DNA from: Lycorma delicatula | Lineage: Eukaryota > Arthropoda > Insecta > Hemiptera > Fulgoridae | Assembly: GCF_047948215.1 (NCBI RefSeq) | Contig: NC_134460.1 | Span: 13,327,501 to 13,391,500, forward strand | Direction: 5' to 3' | DNA: 64,000 bases | Part shown: one piece after another, positions 11,290 through 23,184 of the stretch | How the letters are laid out: each line of letters starts with the position of its first letter | How positions within the stretch are numbered: position 1 is the stretch's first letter | Notes under the pieces: generated by a model | The model's input: the letters and a program-made list of their open reading frames with translations, nothing else | Databases searched by the model: none | Told to the model about the DNA's origin: nothing | Program-made: the position numbers and the translations under genes

Positions 11290-12718
11290 TTTTCTTTTAT
11301 AAGTAGCCTCACTCATATCCCGAATTAATGTCCAACAGTAATCGGCTAGCATGTTAGTATTCCATTTCCCTTTATAGCGGCTTTCCGTCACCGACATGTC
11401 TTAGTGGAAACGTTCACCGTGTTCGTCACTTACGTCTCCGAGGTTGTCCGGGAAAAAATCCAGATTTGAGTGGAGTAAAAGTATTTTCAAAGACGTATTA
11501 CATTCCCATAGCTCTGTATGAAGTAAGAAGTTGATTAATAATTTCGTAGTAATTGTCAGATTTTTGCTTGCCGAGAAAATTTTTGCAAACGTGTTTAAAT
11601 GAAGTACAAGCTGAACTTTCTACAGTATTTAACATTGACTTACATACATCATCTTTGACCGACTCTCTTGTTTGAGGTCCTTCTTTAAATGTTCTTCTTT
11701 AAATCGTTTGAATGTTCCTTCTTTAATTTTTTCTTCACTTACATTCGGAAATTTCTGCCCGATGTACAAAAATCCGGGACTATCCTTCATTGCTTTTACA
11801 AAATTTTTCATTAGTCCTAGCTTGATATGGAGAGGGGGTAAAAATATTATTTTTTGTTCAACTTTGGCTCACTAATATTTTTCCCATTTGGAGTTAAGTT
11901 GTTTCGTTTTTTCCACTCTTTGATAACATACTGTTTATCTCTAGCTCGGCTGTTCGATTCGCAATGAAAACACATGTACTTATTATAGCGTAACTGCACG
12001 CCTAACAAAATAGCTATAACTTTCATATCGCCAAATATGTTCCAGCTATGTGTTTTATAATTTATTTTTTCATGAACGTCTTTCATCACATCGTATGTTT
12101 CTTCCAAATTAATACCATAAGCGATTAATATCGAAGGATATTTGTTACCGTTGTGTAGTAGAACCACTTTTAAACTATACTTGGACGATTCTCTGAAAAG
12201 GCGCCAGACCTCAGGTTTACAAACTTGTCCTAAGTGCAACATAATCTCATCAATATTTGTGTAATAAAACAAATTATTTTCTTCAATAAAATACTTAGAA
12301 AGTTTCGCTTCGAAAGCCCGAAACTTTTGTATTTTTTTGAAGTATATTCCTATCTTGCAATCTTGATCCTAACAGTTCCGCTTGATTTTTTGATAAATTT
12401 AAATTCCAAACCAAATCATTTAATTCACCTTGTGGTATAAGATGGGGCTTGTTGGAAAATAATTCAAAATCAAAATCATTGTAGTGTTTTTCAGTACTAC
12501 CTGATTCTTCATCGTTCACTTTAGAAACATACATTCACAGGTGACTCAGGAACTGGAATAACTTCACTGTGAGGTACAGGCCTGATTGCAGATTGCAATG
12601 AAGGATATTTTATAGTATGTTTAGATTTTTTAGAAATTCCAGACGCACTTGTTAAACAATAGTAACAGTCTGTTACGTAATCCTTTGGCTCACGCCAAAT
12701 CATCGGTACATATGTCAT
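11290..12718 (-). pseudogene. Uncharacterised multicopy arthropod protein, decayed
   Basis: Consecutive minus-strand pieces in different frames form one protein-like series: 12521-12718 (start MTYVPMIWREPKDY), 12295-12534 (GELNDLVWNLNLSKNQAELL), 11847-12272 (GDMKVIAILLGVQLRYNKYM, then CFHCESNSRARD), 11629-11811 (MKNFVKAMK, then GQKFPNVSEEKIKEGTF), and a decayed tail to about 11290 that in places reads DEHGERFHQD-like and WNTNMLADY-like. I recognise this layout as a family of uncharacterised proteins present in many copies in insect and other arthropod genomes, probably mobile or of mobile origin. Frameshifts between pieces and stops in the tail show this copy is dead. The biochemical role of the family is unknown to me. 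Confidence 0.65.
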
Positions 12719-13352
12719 AATATGTGACTATGATATGATTTAATTCTTTTTCTAGTATTGTTCATTTATAGCTTACGAATTATGTTAACAAAGTTAAAAA
12801 AAAAAAAAACATGAGCTAACAAAATACAATATAGGAGCTTAAAATGCCAACTATACGTTGAAAAATGAAAAAAAAATCCTTTAATTAAAATTTTTCCTTT
12901 TAATTAACATTTTTTAAAAATGGTGGTCGATAGAAAGATTCTAACTTCATATTCGTTTTCATCATCAAAAAACAGATTAAAATCACATATCGCATGTTAG
13001 GAAACAAAAATCATGTTATTAGTGTAATCTGTGGTAAACGGTTGTGGGAATCTTCTAATAACTTAGAGAACCCACGCAAAACAAAATTTGACTATATAAG
13101 CATTTAAATCGTCATACAATTATTATTTGTGTAAATAAAAGGGAAAAGTACCTGAAAGATTTATATGTATCTCAATTACAATTCCACCGTGCACCATGAT
13201 TGTCTAATAGGCTTAGTATAATTGTATGCTTATTTATACCTATATACTTCTATTTATCTGTATCGGAATATTGTGGAGTGGTATTTAGGTGAAGTAGTTA
13301 CATGATTTATTTTTTAATTCCTATTTATAGAGAATTTTCTTTACGTACGAGT
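12719..13352. other. Spacer, nothing recognised
   Basis: AT-rich, with oligo-A runs near 12797 and 12870. No gene-like signal. Confidence 0.5.
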
Positions 13353-13364
13353 AGTTTATATTTA

Positions 13365-15092
13365 TATAGACGGAGCATACAGGAAAGTTAAGGAAACTTT
13401 TGGGGTACATAAATTAAAATGTAATAATGTGTTAAACAAAGATGGTACACCAATATATAATACGAAAGGTAAAGTCGATAGATGGGTGGAATATATTGAA
13501 GAGTTATACGGAGGAAATGAATTAGAAAATGGTGTTATAGAGGAAGAAGAGGAAGTTGAGGAGGATGAAATGGGAGAAACAATACTGAGATCTGAATTTA
13601 AGAGAGCATTAAAAGATTTAAATGGCAGAAAGGCTCCTGGAATAGACGGAATACCTGTAGAATTACTGCGCAGTGCGGGTGAGGAAGCGATTGATAGATT
13701 ATACAAACTGGTGTGTAATATTTATGAAAATGGGGAATTTCCATCAGACTTCAAAAAAAGTGTTATAGTTATGATACCAAAGAAAGCAGGGGCAGATAAA
13801 TGTGAAGAATACAGAACAATTAGTTTAACTAGTCATGCCTCAAAAATCTTAACTAGAATTTTATACAGAAGAATTGAGAGGAGAGTGGAAGAAGTGTTAG
13901 GAGAAGACCAATTTGGTTTCAGGAAAAGTATAGGGGCAAGGGAAGCAATTTTAGGCCTCAGATTAATAGTAGAAGGAAGATTAAAGAAAAACAAACCGAC
14001 ATACTTGGCGTTAATAGACCTAGAAAAGGCTTTCGATAACGTAGACTGGAATAAAATGTTCAGCATTTAAAAAAAATTAGGGTTCAAATACAGAGATAGA
14101 AGAACAATTGCTAACATGTACAGGAACCAAACAGCAACAATAACAATTGAAGAACATAAGAAAGAAGCCCTAATAAGAAAGGGAGTCCGACAAGGATGTT
14201 CCCTATCGCCGTTACTTTTTAATCTTTACATGGAACTAGCAGTTAATCATGTTAAAGAACAATTTAGATTCGGAGTAACAGTACAAGGCGAAAAGATAAA
14301 GATGCTACGATTTGCCGATGATATAGTAATTCTAGCCGAGAGTAAAAAGGATTTAGAAGAAACAATGAACGGCATAGATGAAGTCCTACGCAAAAACTAT
14401 CGCGTGAAAATAAACAAGAACAAAACAAAAGTAATGAAATGTAGTAGAAATAACAAAGATGGACCGCTGAATGTGAAAATAGGAGGAGAAAAGATTATGG
14501 AGGTAGAAGAATTTTGTTATTTGGGAAGTAAAATTACTAAAGATGGACGAAGCAGGAGCGATATAAAATGCCGAATAGCACAAGCTAAACGAGCCTTCAG
14601 TAAGAAATATAATTTGTTTACATCAAAAATGAATTTAAATTTCAGGAAAAGATTTTTGAAAGTGTATGTTTGGAGTGTCGCTTTATATGGAAGTGAAACT
14701 TGGACGATCGGAGTATCTGAGAAGAAAAGATTAGAAGCTTTTGAAATGCGGTGCTATAGGAGAATGTTAAAAATCAGATGGGTGGATAAAGTGACAAATG
14801 AAGAGGTATTGCGGCAAATAGATGAAGAAAGTAGCATTTGGAAAAATATAGTTAAAAGAAGAGACAGACTTATAGGCCACATACTAAGGCATCCTGGAAT
14901 AGTCGCTTTAATATTGGAAGGACAGGTAGAAGGGAAATATTGTGTAGGCAGGCCACGTTTGGAGTATGTAAAACAAATTGTTGGGGATGTAGGATGTAGA
15001 GGGTATACTGAAATGAAACGACTACCACTAGATAGGGAATCTTGGAGAGCTGCATCAAACCAGTCAAATGACTGAAGACAAAAAAAAAAAAA
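13365..15092 (+). mobile_element. LINE-1f copy C, 5'-truncated, one nonsense codon
   Basis: Plus-strand copy starting in the linker between endonuclease and reverse transcriptase (GAYRKVKETFGVHKLKCN) and running to the poly-A. The reading frame is open from about 13366 to the natural stop at 15075, except for one TAA at 14068-14070. A leucine TTA in the other copies is TAA here, and the frames on both sides are the same (13429-14070 and 14116-15075). RT motifs are intact: LIDLEKAFDNVDW, VRQGCSLSPLLFNLY, FADDIVILAE. It is bounded by a 12-bp direct repeat AGTTTATATTTA (13353-13364 and 15093-15104), so it is a clean, fairly young insertion. It lacks the endonuclease domain and cannot be autonomous. 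Confidence 0.95.
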
Positions 15093-15307
15093 AGTTTATA
15101 TTTACATTTGGGGTTGTTTATAAGTATTACATCATTGATGAAGGGAGGGTACAGACTTATTGAATTCGGGTAGACGTACAATAATTCATATTTTGCTGTT
15201 GAGTGCAGATCAATAATAAGTTCATGACTAGAGAAATTTATTTTTTTTTTTAATAAAAATGAAGATATTTTAAAATTAATTTTTAATTAATAAATTACAA
15301 ATAACTT

Positions 15308-15544
15308 AATCTGAAAGGTTCATTTTGGTTCCAAAATGTAAGTGACCCTCAAGTTCTTTTTTTTGATTTTGGAAACATTCATCGTAATTAGCCGGGTTTT
15401 ACTGGCTTTTTCAAATTGATTGGCTAAGAATTCAGCAATTTCGTTTAGAGAATCAATTAGATCATCTTCATATTGAAGATAAGTTATAGAAGTAAAGTTT
15501 ATACGGCCGCAGATGGCCCTCACTTTCATGCGAATGACTGCCAC
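15308..15544 (-). pseudogene. jockey-like LINE linker fragment
   Basis: A 74-codon minus-strand frame reads VRAICGRINFTSITYL, then DLIDSLNEIAEFLANQFEKA. This pattern (ISG/CGR..., short strand, D-x-x-EIA-x-x-LA-x-x-F) is typical of the segment between endonuclease and reverse transcriptase in jockey-type LINEs. Nothing else of the element is readable nearby, so it is a relic. Confidence 0.5.
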
Positions 15545-15762
15545 AGTCGTATTTCTGGTAATGGATGACGTATTTTTACCAGGATCATTTTTTTTAATCT
15601 GTCATAAGTGTTTTTGCATACGCCTTTTGTTTTTTGAAGGTAATTAGGTGTTCTTATGTTGGACGTCACGGAAGGGGTGGCTTCGAATTCTTCCTGGTTC
15701 ATGACTCTTCTTCCGATTCGCTTCCGACACGACTGTTTCTAAACGAGGATGTTTTCATAGAC

Positions 15763-15802
15763 CATCAAGCGGTTTGGAACTGATGTTCCAAACCGCTTGA
15801 TG
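15763..15802. repeat. Perfect 18-bp hairpin
   Basis: Arms 15763-15780 and 15785-15802 are exact reverse complements (arm CATCAAGCGGTTTGGAAC) around a TGAT loop. The perfect match in otherwise decayed DNA suggests a recent origin, for example by template switching or as a transposon end. Confidence 0.85.
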
Positions 15803-16080
15803 AGTTAATCCTTTCTAGTAGGGCTAGCCCCCAGGGTACATTTCCACTCCAGGGCAATCAACCCTGAAGGTCTGGTCCAGTACTCCGGTGGAACCGGTAT
15901 ATGTCTTGGTAGAATGCTGATGCGCAGTCTTTGCACTGACTCTAGTCTCCTAATCACCGACATACATGGGCATCTTACTACACGGTTGGGGCATGTGAAG
16001 AACGGAAGGTTTTCTGTTTCACCTGCTATCATATAGATCCTGGCCGCCTCATCGCCAACTCTAAAAGTGATGTAAGTCCA
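15803..16080. other. GC-richer block with 75-codon open frame
   Basis: A minus-strand frame at 15805-16032 is rich in arginine, proline and isoleucine (for example RRLESVQRLRISILPRHIPV). Its base composition is more balanced than the flanks. It lies beside the 18-bp hairpin and the jockey-like relic, so it may be retroelement-derived, but I do not recognise it. Confidence 0.3.
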
Positions 16081-16464
16081 TTTCCAAAATCGTTTACAAT
16101 TGTGGACGATCTGTAAATTCGAAAATCCCAGCCCTTATAGTGACTAATAAAGGGAAATTCGGTCAAAGAAAGTTAAAATCTCCGAGGAAAACATTCGGAA
16201 CCCCATTAGCCAGTTTCATGTATTGTACTTATGTAGAGCTGTTACCGTTTCGGATGTGGGGATTATCTACCTCAGGGATTAACGATAGTATTAATAATAT
16301 GTATGCATTTAACAAAATTATAACTAAAATGAAAATGTAATTTACTCGTTTAATAAGAAAGTTCTGTTATATTCAAAATATTACTAATAAAATTTAAAAA
16401 AAAACCGTCTTACTTTATCTGTAATGTCCAGTGGTGGGAAAAATTCCGTGTTTTATAAGTTTAT
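16081..16464. other. Spacer, nothing recognised
   Basis: AT-rich. The 66-codon frame at 16140-16340 has no recognisable motif. Confidence 0.45.
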
Positions 16465-17091
16465 CAAAGATGGACTACTGAATGTGAAAATAGGAGGAGA
16501 AAAGATTATGGAGGTAGAAGAATTTTGTTATTTGGGAAGTAGAATTACTAAAGATGGGCGAAACAGGAGCGATATAAAATGCCGAATAGCACAAGCTAAA
16601 TGAGTGTTCAGTAAGAAATATAATTTTTTTACATCAAAAATTAATTTAAATGTCAGGAAATGATTTTTGAAAGTATACGTTAGGAGTGTCGCTTTATATG
16701 GAAGTGAAACTTGGACGATCGGAGTATGCGAGAAGAAAAGATTAGAAGCTTTTGAAATGCGGTGCTATAGGAGAATCAGACGAGTGGATAAAGTGACAAA
16801 TGAAGAGGTATTGCGGCAAATAGATGAAGAAAGAAGCATTTGGAAAAATATAGTTAAAAGAAGAGACAGACTTATAGGCCACATACAAAGGCATCCTGGA
16901 ATAGTCGCTTTATTATTGGAAGGAGAGGTAGAAGGAAAAAATTGTGTAGGCAGGCCACGATTGGAATATGTAAAACAAATTTTTAGGGATGTAGGATGTA
17001 GAGGGTATACTGAAATGAAACGACTAGCACTAGATAGGGAATCTTGGAGAGCTGCATCAAACCAGTCAAATGACTGAAGACAAAAAAAAAA
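16465..17091 (+). mobile_element. LINE-1f copy D, 3' fragment
   Basis: The C-terminal third of the LINE ORF and the 3' tail. The open part is 16667-17077. Upstream stops (TGA near 16599 and 16660) interrupt the same protein. A 9-base in-frame deletion removes three residues after CYRR compared with the full-length copy. It ends in TGACTGAAGAC plus about 9 A. No target duplication is evident. Confidence 0.92.
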
Positions 17092-18224
17092 TGAGTTCAA
17101 ACTCTATTTTATTTTCGTTTAAAAACAATTTATATGGTACATCATAATTCGATTCGTATCCACAAAAGTATATTATTTTGACAATAAATATTTTTAAATC
17201 TATAGACATCATAATAATAACGTAAATTGTTTTATTGTTTCTAGATCGTTCCAGTATCACTTCAGGTACGTTTATCAAACTTTAATTGTATAATTTTGTA
17301 GGAAAATTCTAGAAACTTTCCAAGAATATTTAATAATTTTGATTTATCACGGTATCTTAAAGTTCATGCACCTATTTTATCAAAATTAAATTCCATTTAA
17401 ATTTTTAAGCATTCCATTTTATAATTATTATTTCTGAGTAGTGTAGTAGTGTAATACATACTATTTTTAATTTATGTTCCACGCTCTGATTAAAATAATA
17501 TTTCTTATGGAAGCTAACTATTTTATATTTTTTGTATGTACCTTGATTTTCAGTTGATATATCCAAAGATCCAGTTGGCGCTAAATTTATCCCGTCTTAT
17601 TTAATTAGCAAGTTGAAATCTGCAGTGAAATAAAAATAATATCTAAAAACTTATATAAGCAAATAGTATTTTTTATAAGCGGTAGGGATAAAATCACTTG
17701 AAAAAAGGACTTAGATAATATTTAATCAACCTCTCTTGCAACTTTCTTTTAAAGAATTTATTCTATGTATTTTAATTAAAGAGCAGGGGTTAATCTTTTT
17801 TATCTGCGTTAAACTACCAACATTTTCTTGGCATTAGTGTAACTATAAAATCTAATAGTTTAAGTGGCGTTTGTTGTGATACTGTTTTAAGCATATTGTT
17901 TTTTTTTTAAGTTTATAAAATTAAAAAAGCCGACAATGAATTATATAACTTTTCCGGCTATGCCGGTCAAGTTTGTCAATTTGTAGCTTTATATTAAAAA
18001 AATCCTTTTTTATTGAAAAACAATAAGCAATATTATGAATTATTTTTACAACGTACGAATGGATTACAAAATATCAACCAAAAATGTTCAATTAATCAGG
18101 TCAATTATTTCTTCATCGATATTCAAAAAACCATCCATCGTAATAAATTTTAATGTTACTACTGATATTTAAAATAAAAAATTGTTAAAACATAAAATTA
18201 TTCTTTTTTTATAGAGTGGGCATC
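17092..18224. other. Spacer, nothing recognised
   Basis: AT-rich intergenic sequence with no open frame or repeat I can name. Confidence 0.5.
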
Positions 18225-18350
18225 AATAGCTATGGTCATTAGACCTGTGGAAATTGGGTAGTGTATTAAAAGATAACCTGACCAGGATTCGAACACGGGA
18301 CCTCCCCCCACCAATTGCCGAAACGCTACCTGCTCAGCTACGGAGGTCAA
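18225..18350 (-). mobile_element. SINE-A copy, tRNA-like head
   Basis: On the minus strand the sequence begins GACCTCCGTAGCTGAGCAGG, a good RNA polymerase III A box. It continues to GTGTTCGAATCC, a B box, about 50 bases further, and then GGTCAGG. This is the tRNA-derived head of the SINE family seen at 28.0, 47.0, 49.8, 52.3 and 54.2 kb. The insert between the boxes is diverged (a G run). The body is short and decayed. Confidence 0.7.
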
Positions 18351-19760
18351 CATAAAATTACTTGTTTAATTTTATTTAAATCTTTCAAGTTTAATATTTG
18401 AAACCAAGCAGTTCAACAAAATAAAGCAAAACCCAATAATTTTAATATTAATAGTTTAGCATCATAATTCCGTAAAATATATTCTCGATTTTTTGAAAAT
18501 TTGGAACTCAAGCACCACCGGCATTTTTAAAAAATAATTACCGTATTCATTAAAATTGATTTTAAATAAATGAAAATCGAAATTTAAAAAAAGTCGAATT
18601 TTTAAAATTTGAAACACTCCAATCTGGGGTTGTGTATTAAGTTATTTTAGTGATTTTATGGTTCAACGTAATATGTTTTGAACATTAAAGATTTGACATT
18701 TCGAAAAATGTTTAATTTTGGGGGTTTTCATATTTAAGTGGTAAAATTAATTTGTAAGAATCCCAAAGTGATGATAATAAATGTAAGAAAAGTTTTTTTT
18801 AAAAGTGTTAAAAAAATACAAAGGTAGTTCCATGATTCTAAACAAAGTTGTAATCTTTTAGAAAGGAGGTGGAAATCTTTATTATTTAGTTAGATTTCAT
18901 AAGAAAGCTACTTATTGTAATGGGCATCATGATTCGACTTCCGGAAAATTTCGACATATGTTTGCGTTTCACATCCTCCAGACCCCAAAACCACCGTCAG
19001 TTCAAAAGTTTATATATTTATATATGTATTCCACTTTCTTGTGGACACAGTAACTGCCGTAATTTTGCGCCAAACATTTTCAAATTGATCAAAATCTCAG
19101 TCGAGTTCGTTAATGGGCAAAAACGGACCTTGGGGTTGGAAATTTCCCACCCTTGGCTTTTTCGAAATAACAAAATATCGCTAACATTGCTTATTATGTA
19201 AAATATCGAATTCGTTTAAAGTTCCTACTATTCTTTGGATAAGGGCCTAAAACTTATCTAAGTAATGTTTTTTGATATCATCAACTATTAAAATTAGGGG
19301 GTAGAAAAAATGGTGTTTCGGAGAAAAAAATCATACCTTCCTTAATAGGCACAGTATCGAATCGGTTTTTAAAGTGGTAGTTACTCCTCTAAACATTACT
19401 TAAAAATTTTGTCGGAAACAATTTTTGATATGACCAACCCTTACGGCAAGGGATGACCAAAATGTTGCTGGAATTGTAAGAAGAGTTTTATGAAGGAAGA
19501 AGACTTGCCTTGTCGTTTGCTAAACTATTTATAGACTAGTTACTTTTTTTCACATATAACCACTGTCGTATTGACTAAATTTGAAGTTTTTCTTAACTTT
19601 AAGGTGGAAATCTTTTTTATCCCTTACTTTGCACCGGTAAAATCTACCTCCGCCTTCCGGCGTGCCGAAAGGGATTTTTTATTCAAGAAATACTAAAGAG
19701 TAAGAGTTATAAAAAATTAAAATTTTAAATCCTATGGATAACTTTCGAGATGGATTAAGT
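18351..19760. other. Spacer with unclassified repeat-like text
   Basis: About 1.4 kb without a gene. The part from about 18900 has more balanced composition and phrases common in insect DNA transposon interiors, but I could not find terminal repeats or a transposase frame. The 93-codon frame at 18920-19201 has no known motif. Confidence 0.4.
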
Positions 19761-19963
19761 CATCCTGGAATAGTCGCTTTAATATTGGAATGACAGGTAG
19801 AAGGGAAAAATTGTGTAGGCAGGCCACGTTTGGAATATGTAAAACAAATTGTTAGGGATGTAGGATGTAGAGGGTAAACTGAAATGAAACGACTAACACT
19901 AGATAGGGAATCTTGGAGAGCTGCATCAAACCAGTCAAATGACTGAAGACAAAAAAAAAAAAA
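19761..19963 (+). mobile_element. LINE-1f copy E, short 3' fragment
   Basis: The last 190 bases of the LINE coding end plus poly-A, starting at CATCCTGGAATAGTCGC. A TGA replaces the glycine codon of LEGQ near 19790, and TAA replaces a tyrosine codon near 19877. It is a heavily 5'-truncated insertion. No clear target duplication. Confidence 0.9.
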
Positions 19964-22139
19964 TTATTTTTGGGAAGGGGATAAATACCAAATACACATT
20001 TTTGGTAATTTTTGATCTCTATAAAAAATATCAACTATTGTAAGAAACATTTTCTGCTAAAATGTCCTAATAAAGATTTGAAGTTTGATTTCGGTTAAAA
20101 CACCTCCGTCTCTTTTTCCAATTTTTGGTAAACTCTCATACATTATTTCCTCCTCGATGTTAGTACCTGTCTACGAAGTTTGAAGAAAATCGGTCAACGG
20201 GGTTCAGAGATATAAGACCAAATACAGGCCACCTTACACACAAACGATGTAAAGTAGAACTATAAAAAAGTAGACATAGAGTAGAGAGTAAAGACGAAAA
20301 CGACATAAAGTGTTTTTTTGAAATTGAGAGCATTGAGATAAAAAGATATTTTCGCAGATAATTTACAATTTATTTAAATCTAATTTTTTTAAATGTATCC
20401 TTAAGGCACAAAATTTTTTAAGTTGCTATTTTGCTTTTTAAGTTGCCAACGTTTTGCTATTATTATTACTATTATGTATACAATATTAAAAAAATAATAA
20501 ATACAAAATAAAGCATTTAAAATGTGTTGATTTCATTGTAATTTTTATTCATTTAATATTTTTCCTGTAATATATTAATTTTCAAATTTTGTAAATAACT
20601 TCATTTGTGTAGGGTTTGGTCATGAAACAGTTAAACTGAATGTTTTTATTTATTTATCTTTGTCACGAAAATGGTAGCTTTTTAAATATTTGTGTAGATT
20701 TATTTATTTACTTATTCTTTAATAGCTACTGATTTATGAATCATTAAACACGTCTGGATGTAATTTCTAAATTCTGTTTACAATTCTTGAGGATTTTTCC
20801 TTTTTTATAAAAAAATAAGTAAAAGCTTACTCATTAAATAAATTTTCATATTTTTCTTTTATTATCTTTTACTTGTAATAACAATTTTGCTTAATTATTA
20901 AAGTTTTTTTAAGTTTCAAAATTTTGAAGCTTCAAATTTATTAAATTTTTAACGATTATTGTGTTTTTCTGCTGTTTTCAAATAAATCAACTGTCTTATC
21001 GAAAAAATAAAATAAATTGTACGTTAAAAAAAATATTTGCAAATAAATCATTAGCTTATAAAAAATGAAATAATAGCCTATCTTTTAATCTTACGTAACT
21101 TAAGTGTAATAATTTATTCGGCCTTTTGTTACATCTGTTAGTTTTATACTTTGTTATTAAATAATTTTGTTAAACAAAACGTAGTTCTATTCAGATAAAA
21201 GTGTTATAAAATATTTTCATAATTTTTAAAAGCAATTTCTCACTAAATGTTACTTCTATCAAAACATCTAAATTACTGTAAAACAAAATTACACTAATGT
21301 TAATTTATCTGTGCTCCTAAATCTAACTATAATTACAAAACTGTTGTAACGTACCATTTTATCACTTCACTCTTAAGTTACCCAACATTACCCATTTTAA
21401 TATTTATTAACTTATATTAAAATTAAATTCCTTCATCATAATTATTTTAAAAAATTTCTAGGTTTTATTTAATCTAATTTTTGTCTTCTGAAATATTTTG
21501 CTATTTTTTTTTTTTTTTACAATGGAGAAAGTAGTTCCGTATTTTAAATTAAAGAAATTATCCTAATTTTTTTCCCATGACATCTTTTGAGCATTTTTAT
21601 CGCCCTAATTAGAAAATATGTCTGTAGGAAGCACGTCTTTTTTTAACGCCATTTGAAAATTAAAAAAAGTGAAAATTTATTGAAAATTTTGAGCTTAGTT
21701 TTCTTTAACGAAACAAAAATCATGTAAAGTTAAAAAAAAAAAAAAAATCTAATTTTGTTAATATTTTAATTTATATAGATAAGACTAAGTATGTAAATAT
21801 AGTTTCAGACAGGATTAATACATTAATCCTTGCAAATTTCATTAAAATCTCTTTCGTAATTCTCACTTGGTGTTCTAACAACCAGAAAACATTTGAAATA
21901 AATTAATTTATACCGTATACCATTCACTTTTACGTACATCAGAATTCGCAAAAAGAGCAAATTAAATCAAATCCTTCGATTTATATAAATATATATATTC
22001 TCGATTTAGGCCAACTATGGACCGTGTGAACAACTTTACATATTGTTTTATAGTACAGTCAATTTGTATTTTTTTTTGTTGAAAATCCTTACCTACCGAT
22101 TGATGTTTTTTCTATATGTTAGGGGAGTTAATATATAAC
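19964..22139. other. Long AT-rich spacer
   Basis: No coding frame. Up to about 20250 the text looks like the continuation of the repeat-like block interrupted by LINE copy E. After that it is very AT-rich with oligo-T runs. Confidence 0.45.
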
Positions 22140-22586
22140 TCTTCTATATGAAGCTTCTATATGAAGGAAGCTTAACTCCAGATTTTTAACATCCCCTCCC
22201 ACCATAGATTTTTGAAAAAATCAAAAACGTTTTTGAAATGCGTTTTTCTCTGAATCTATGCATTTTAGAGAAATGTTTTTCTAACGAAAAATGTAGAGGA
22301 CATTCTTCTCTGCAATTAACGTCTTTGAAGTTATGCCGTATAATTTGAAATTGAAATACTAGGTGGCGCTGAAGTTGTAAAAAAGTGTTTTTTCGGTTTT
22401 TTCACCGGAAAAAATTGTTTTTCTTCTGTATTGCATTTGGAAAAGTTGTTAATCTCAAAACACAGACAACTTTTATTTAAACAATTTTCTTGTACGACTT
22501 ACCGTTTTGGAGCTGTAGCTTGTGAAAGTGTGAAAATGTTGTGAATTGGGCACGTGTTCGAAACCGGTCTACTCGTTTACAACGTA

Positions 22587-22606
22587 TATATATATATATA
22601 TATACG
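22587..22606. repeat. (TA)n microsatellite
   Basis: Short alternating TA run in the AT-rich spacer. Confidence 0.85.
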
Positions 22607-22899
22607 CTCGTAGTTATAATTTATGAACATTTATACCTCTGAAGATTCCAAAATGGCTGCTATTAAAATTGTTCAATCAATAATAGCTTTGTTTTGTTTT
22701 ATCGAATTACGTTAGCCTTTCTTCAAATCTGTTAATAATGAACAGCTAAGAAATTGTTAATAATGGCTGAAATTGTTAAAGTGCATCACAAAAATATTAT
22801 ATAGCTTGAAAATTTTGTCCCTTTTTTAATTTTTTCATTAATTAAATTAAAATAAATTTATTTTATTATTATTAACAGTTCTAAAAAAATAAAAAATAA

Positions 22900-23165
22900 C
22901 CCTGGTCAAATTAAAAAATTTAAATGGCTGCCAGTTTTGAATTTTCTAAGGTAAAAGTTTTTACTTATGTTGTAGAAAATGTGATTGGGTACACCAAATT
23001 TCATTAAAATATCTCGATCCCTTCTTAAGGTACAATATTTGTTAAAAAGACAAAGAATGGCAGATAGAGAGAAAATTAAGAGATTAATTTTTCTACATTT
23101 TTTTTTATTATTTTGATGTCCTGAATCATTCCCTTAAAGTTTGTTCAACAGCTTCCGGGACACTT
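22900..23165. repeat. Dispersed repeat, related to 47.2-47.4 kb
   Basis: Contains AAATGGCTGCC, then a stretch ending TTTTGATGTCCTGAATC, TTCCCTTAA, and a CGGGACAC-like end. A similar order of blocks occurs at 47160-47415 (TTTTGATGTCCTAAATC, GTTCCCTTAA, CTCCTGAGGAACAC). It is probably a non-coding transposon family. Class unknown. Confidence 0.45.
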
Positions 23166-23184
23166 TATATATTCACACACCGTC

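Noticed and set aside
18240..18348. Second tRNA candidate
   Set aside because: Same SINE-A head with a G run between the boxes. No acceptor stem.
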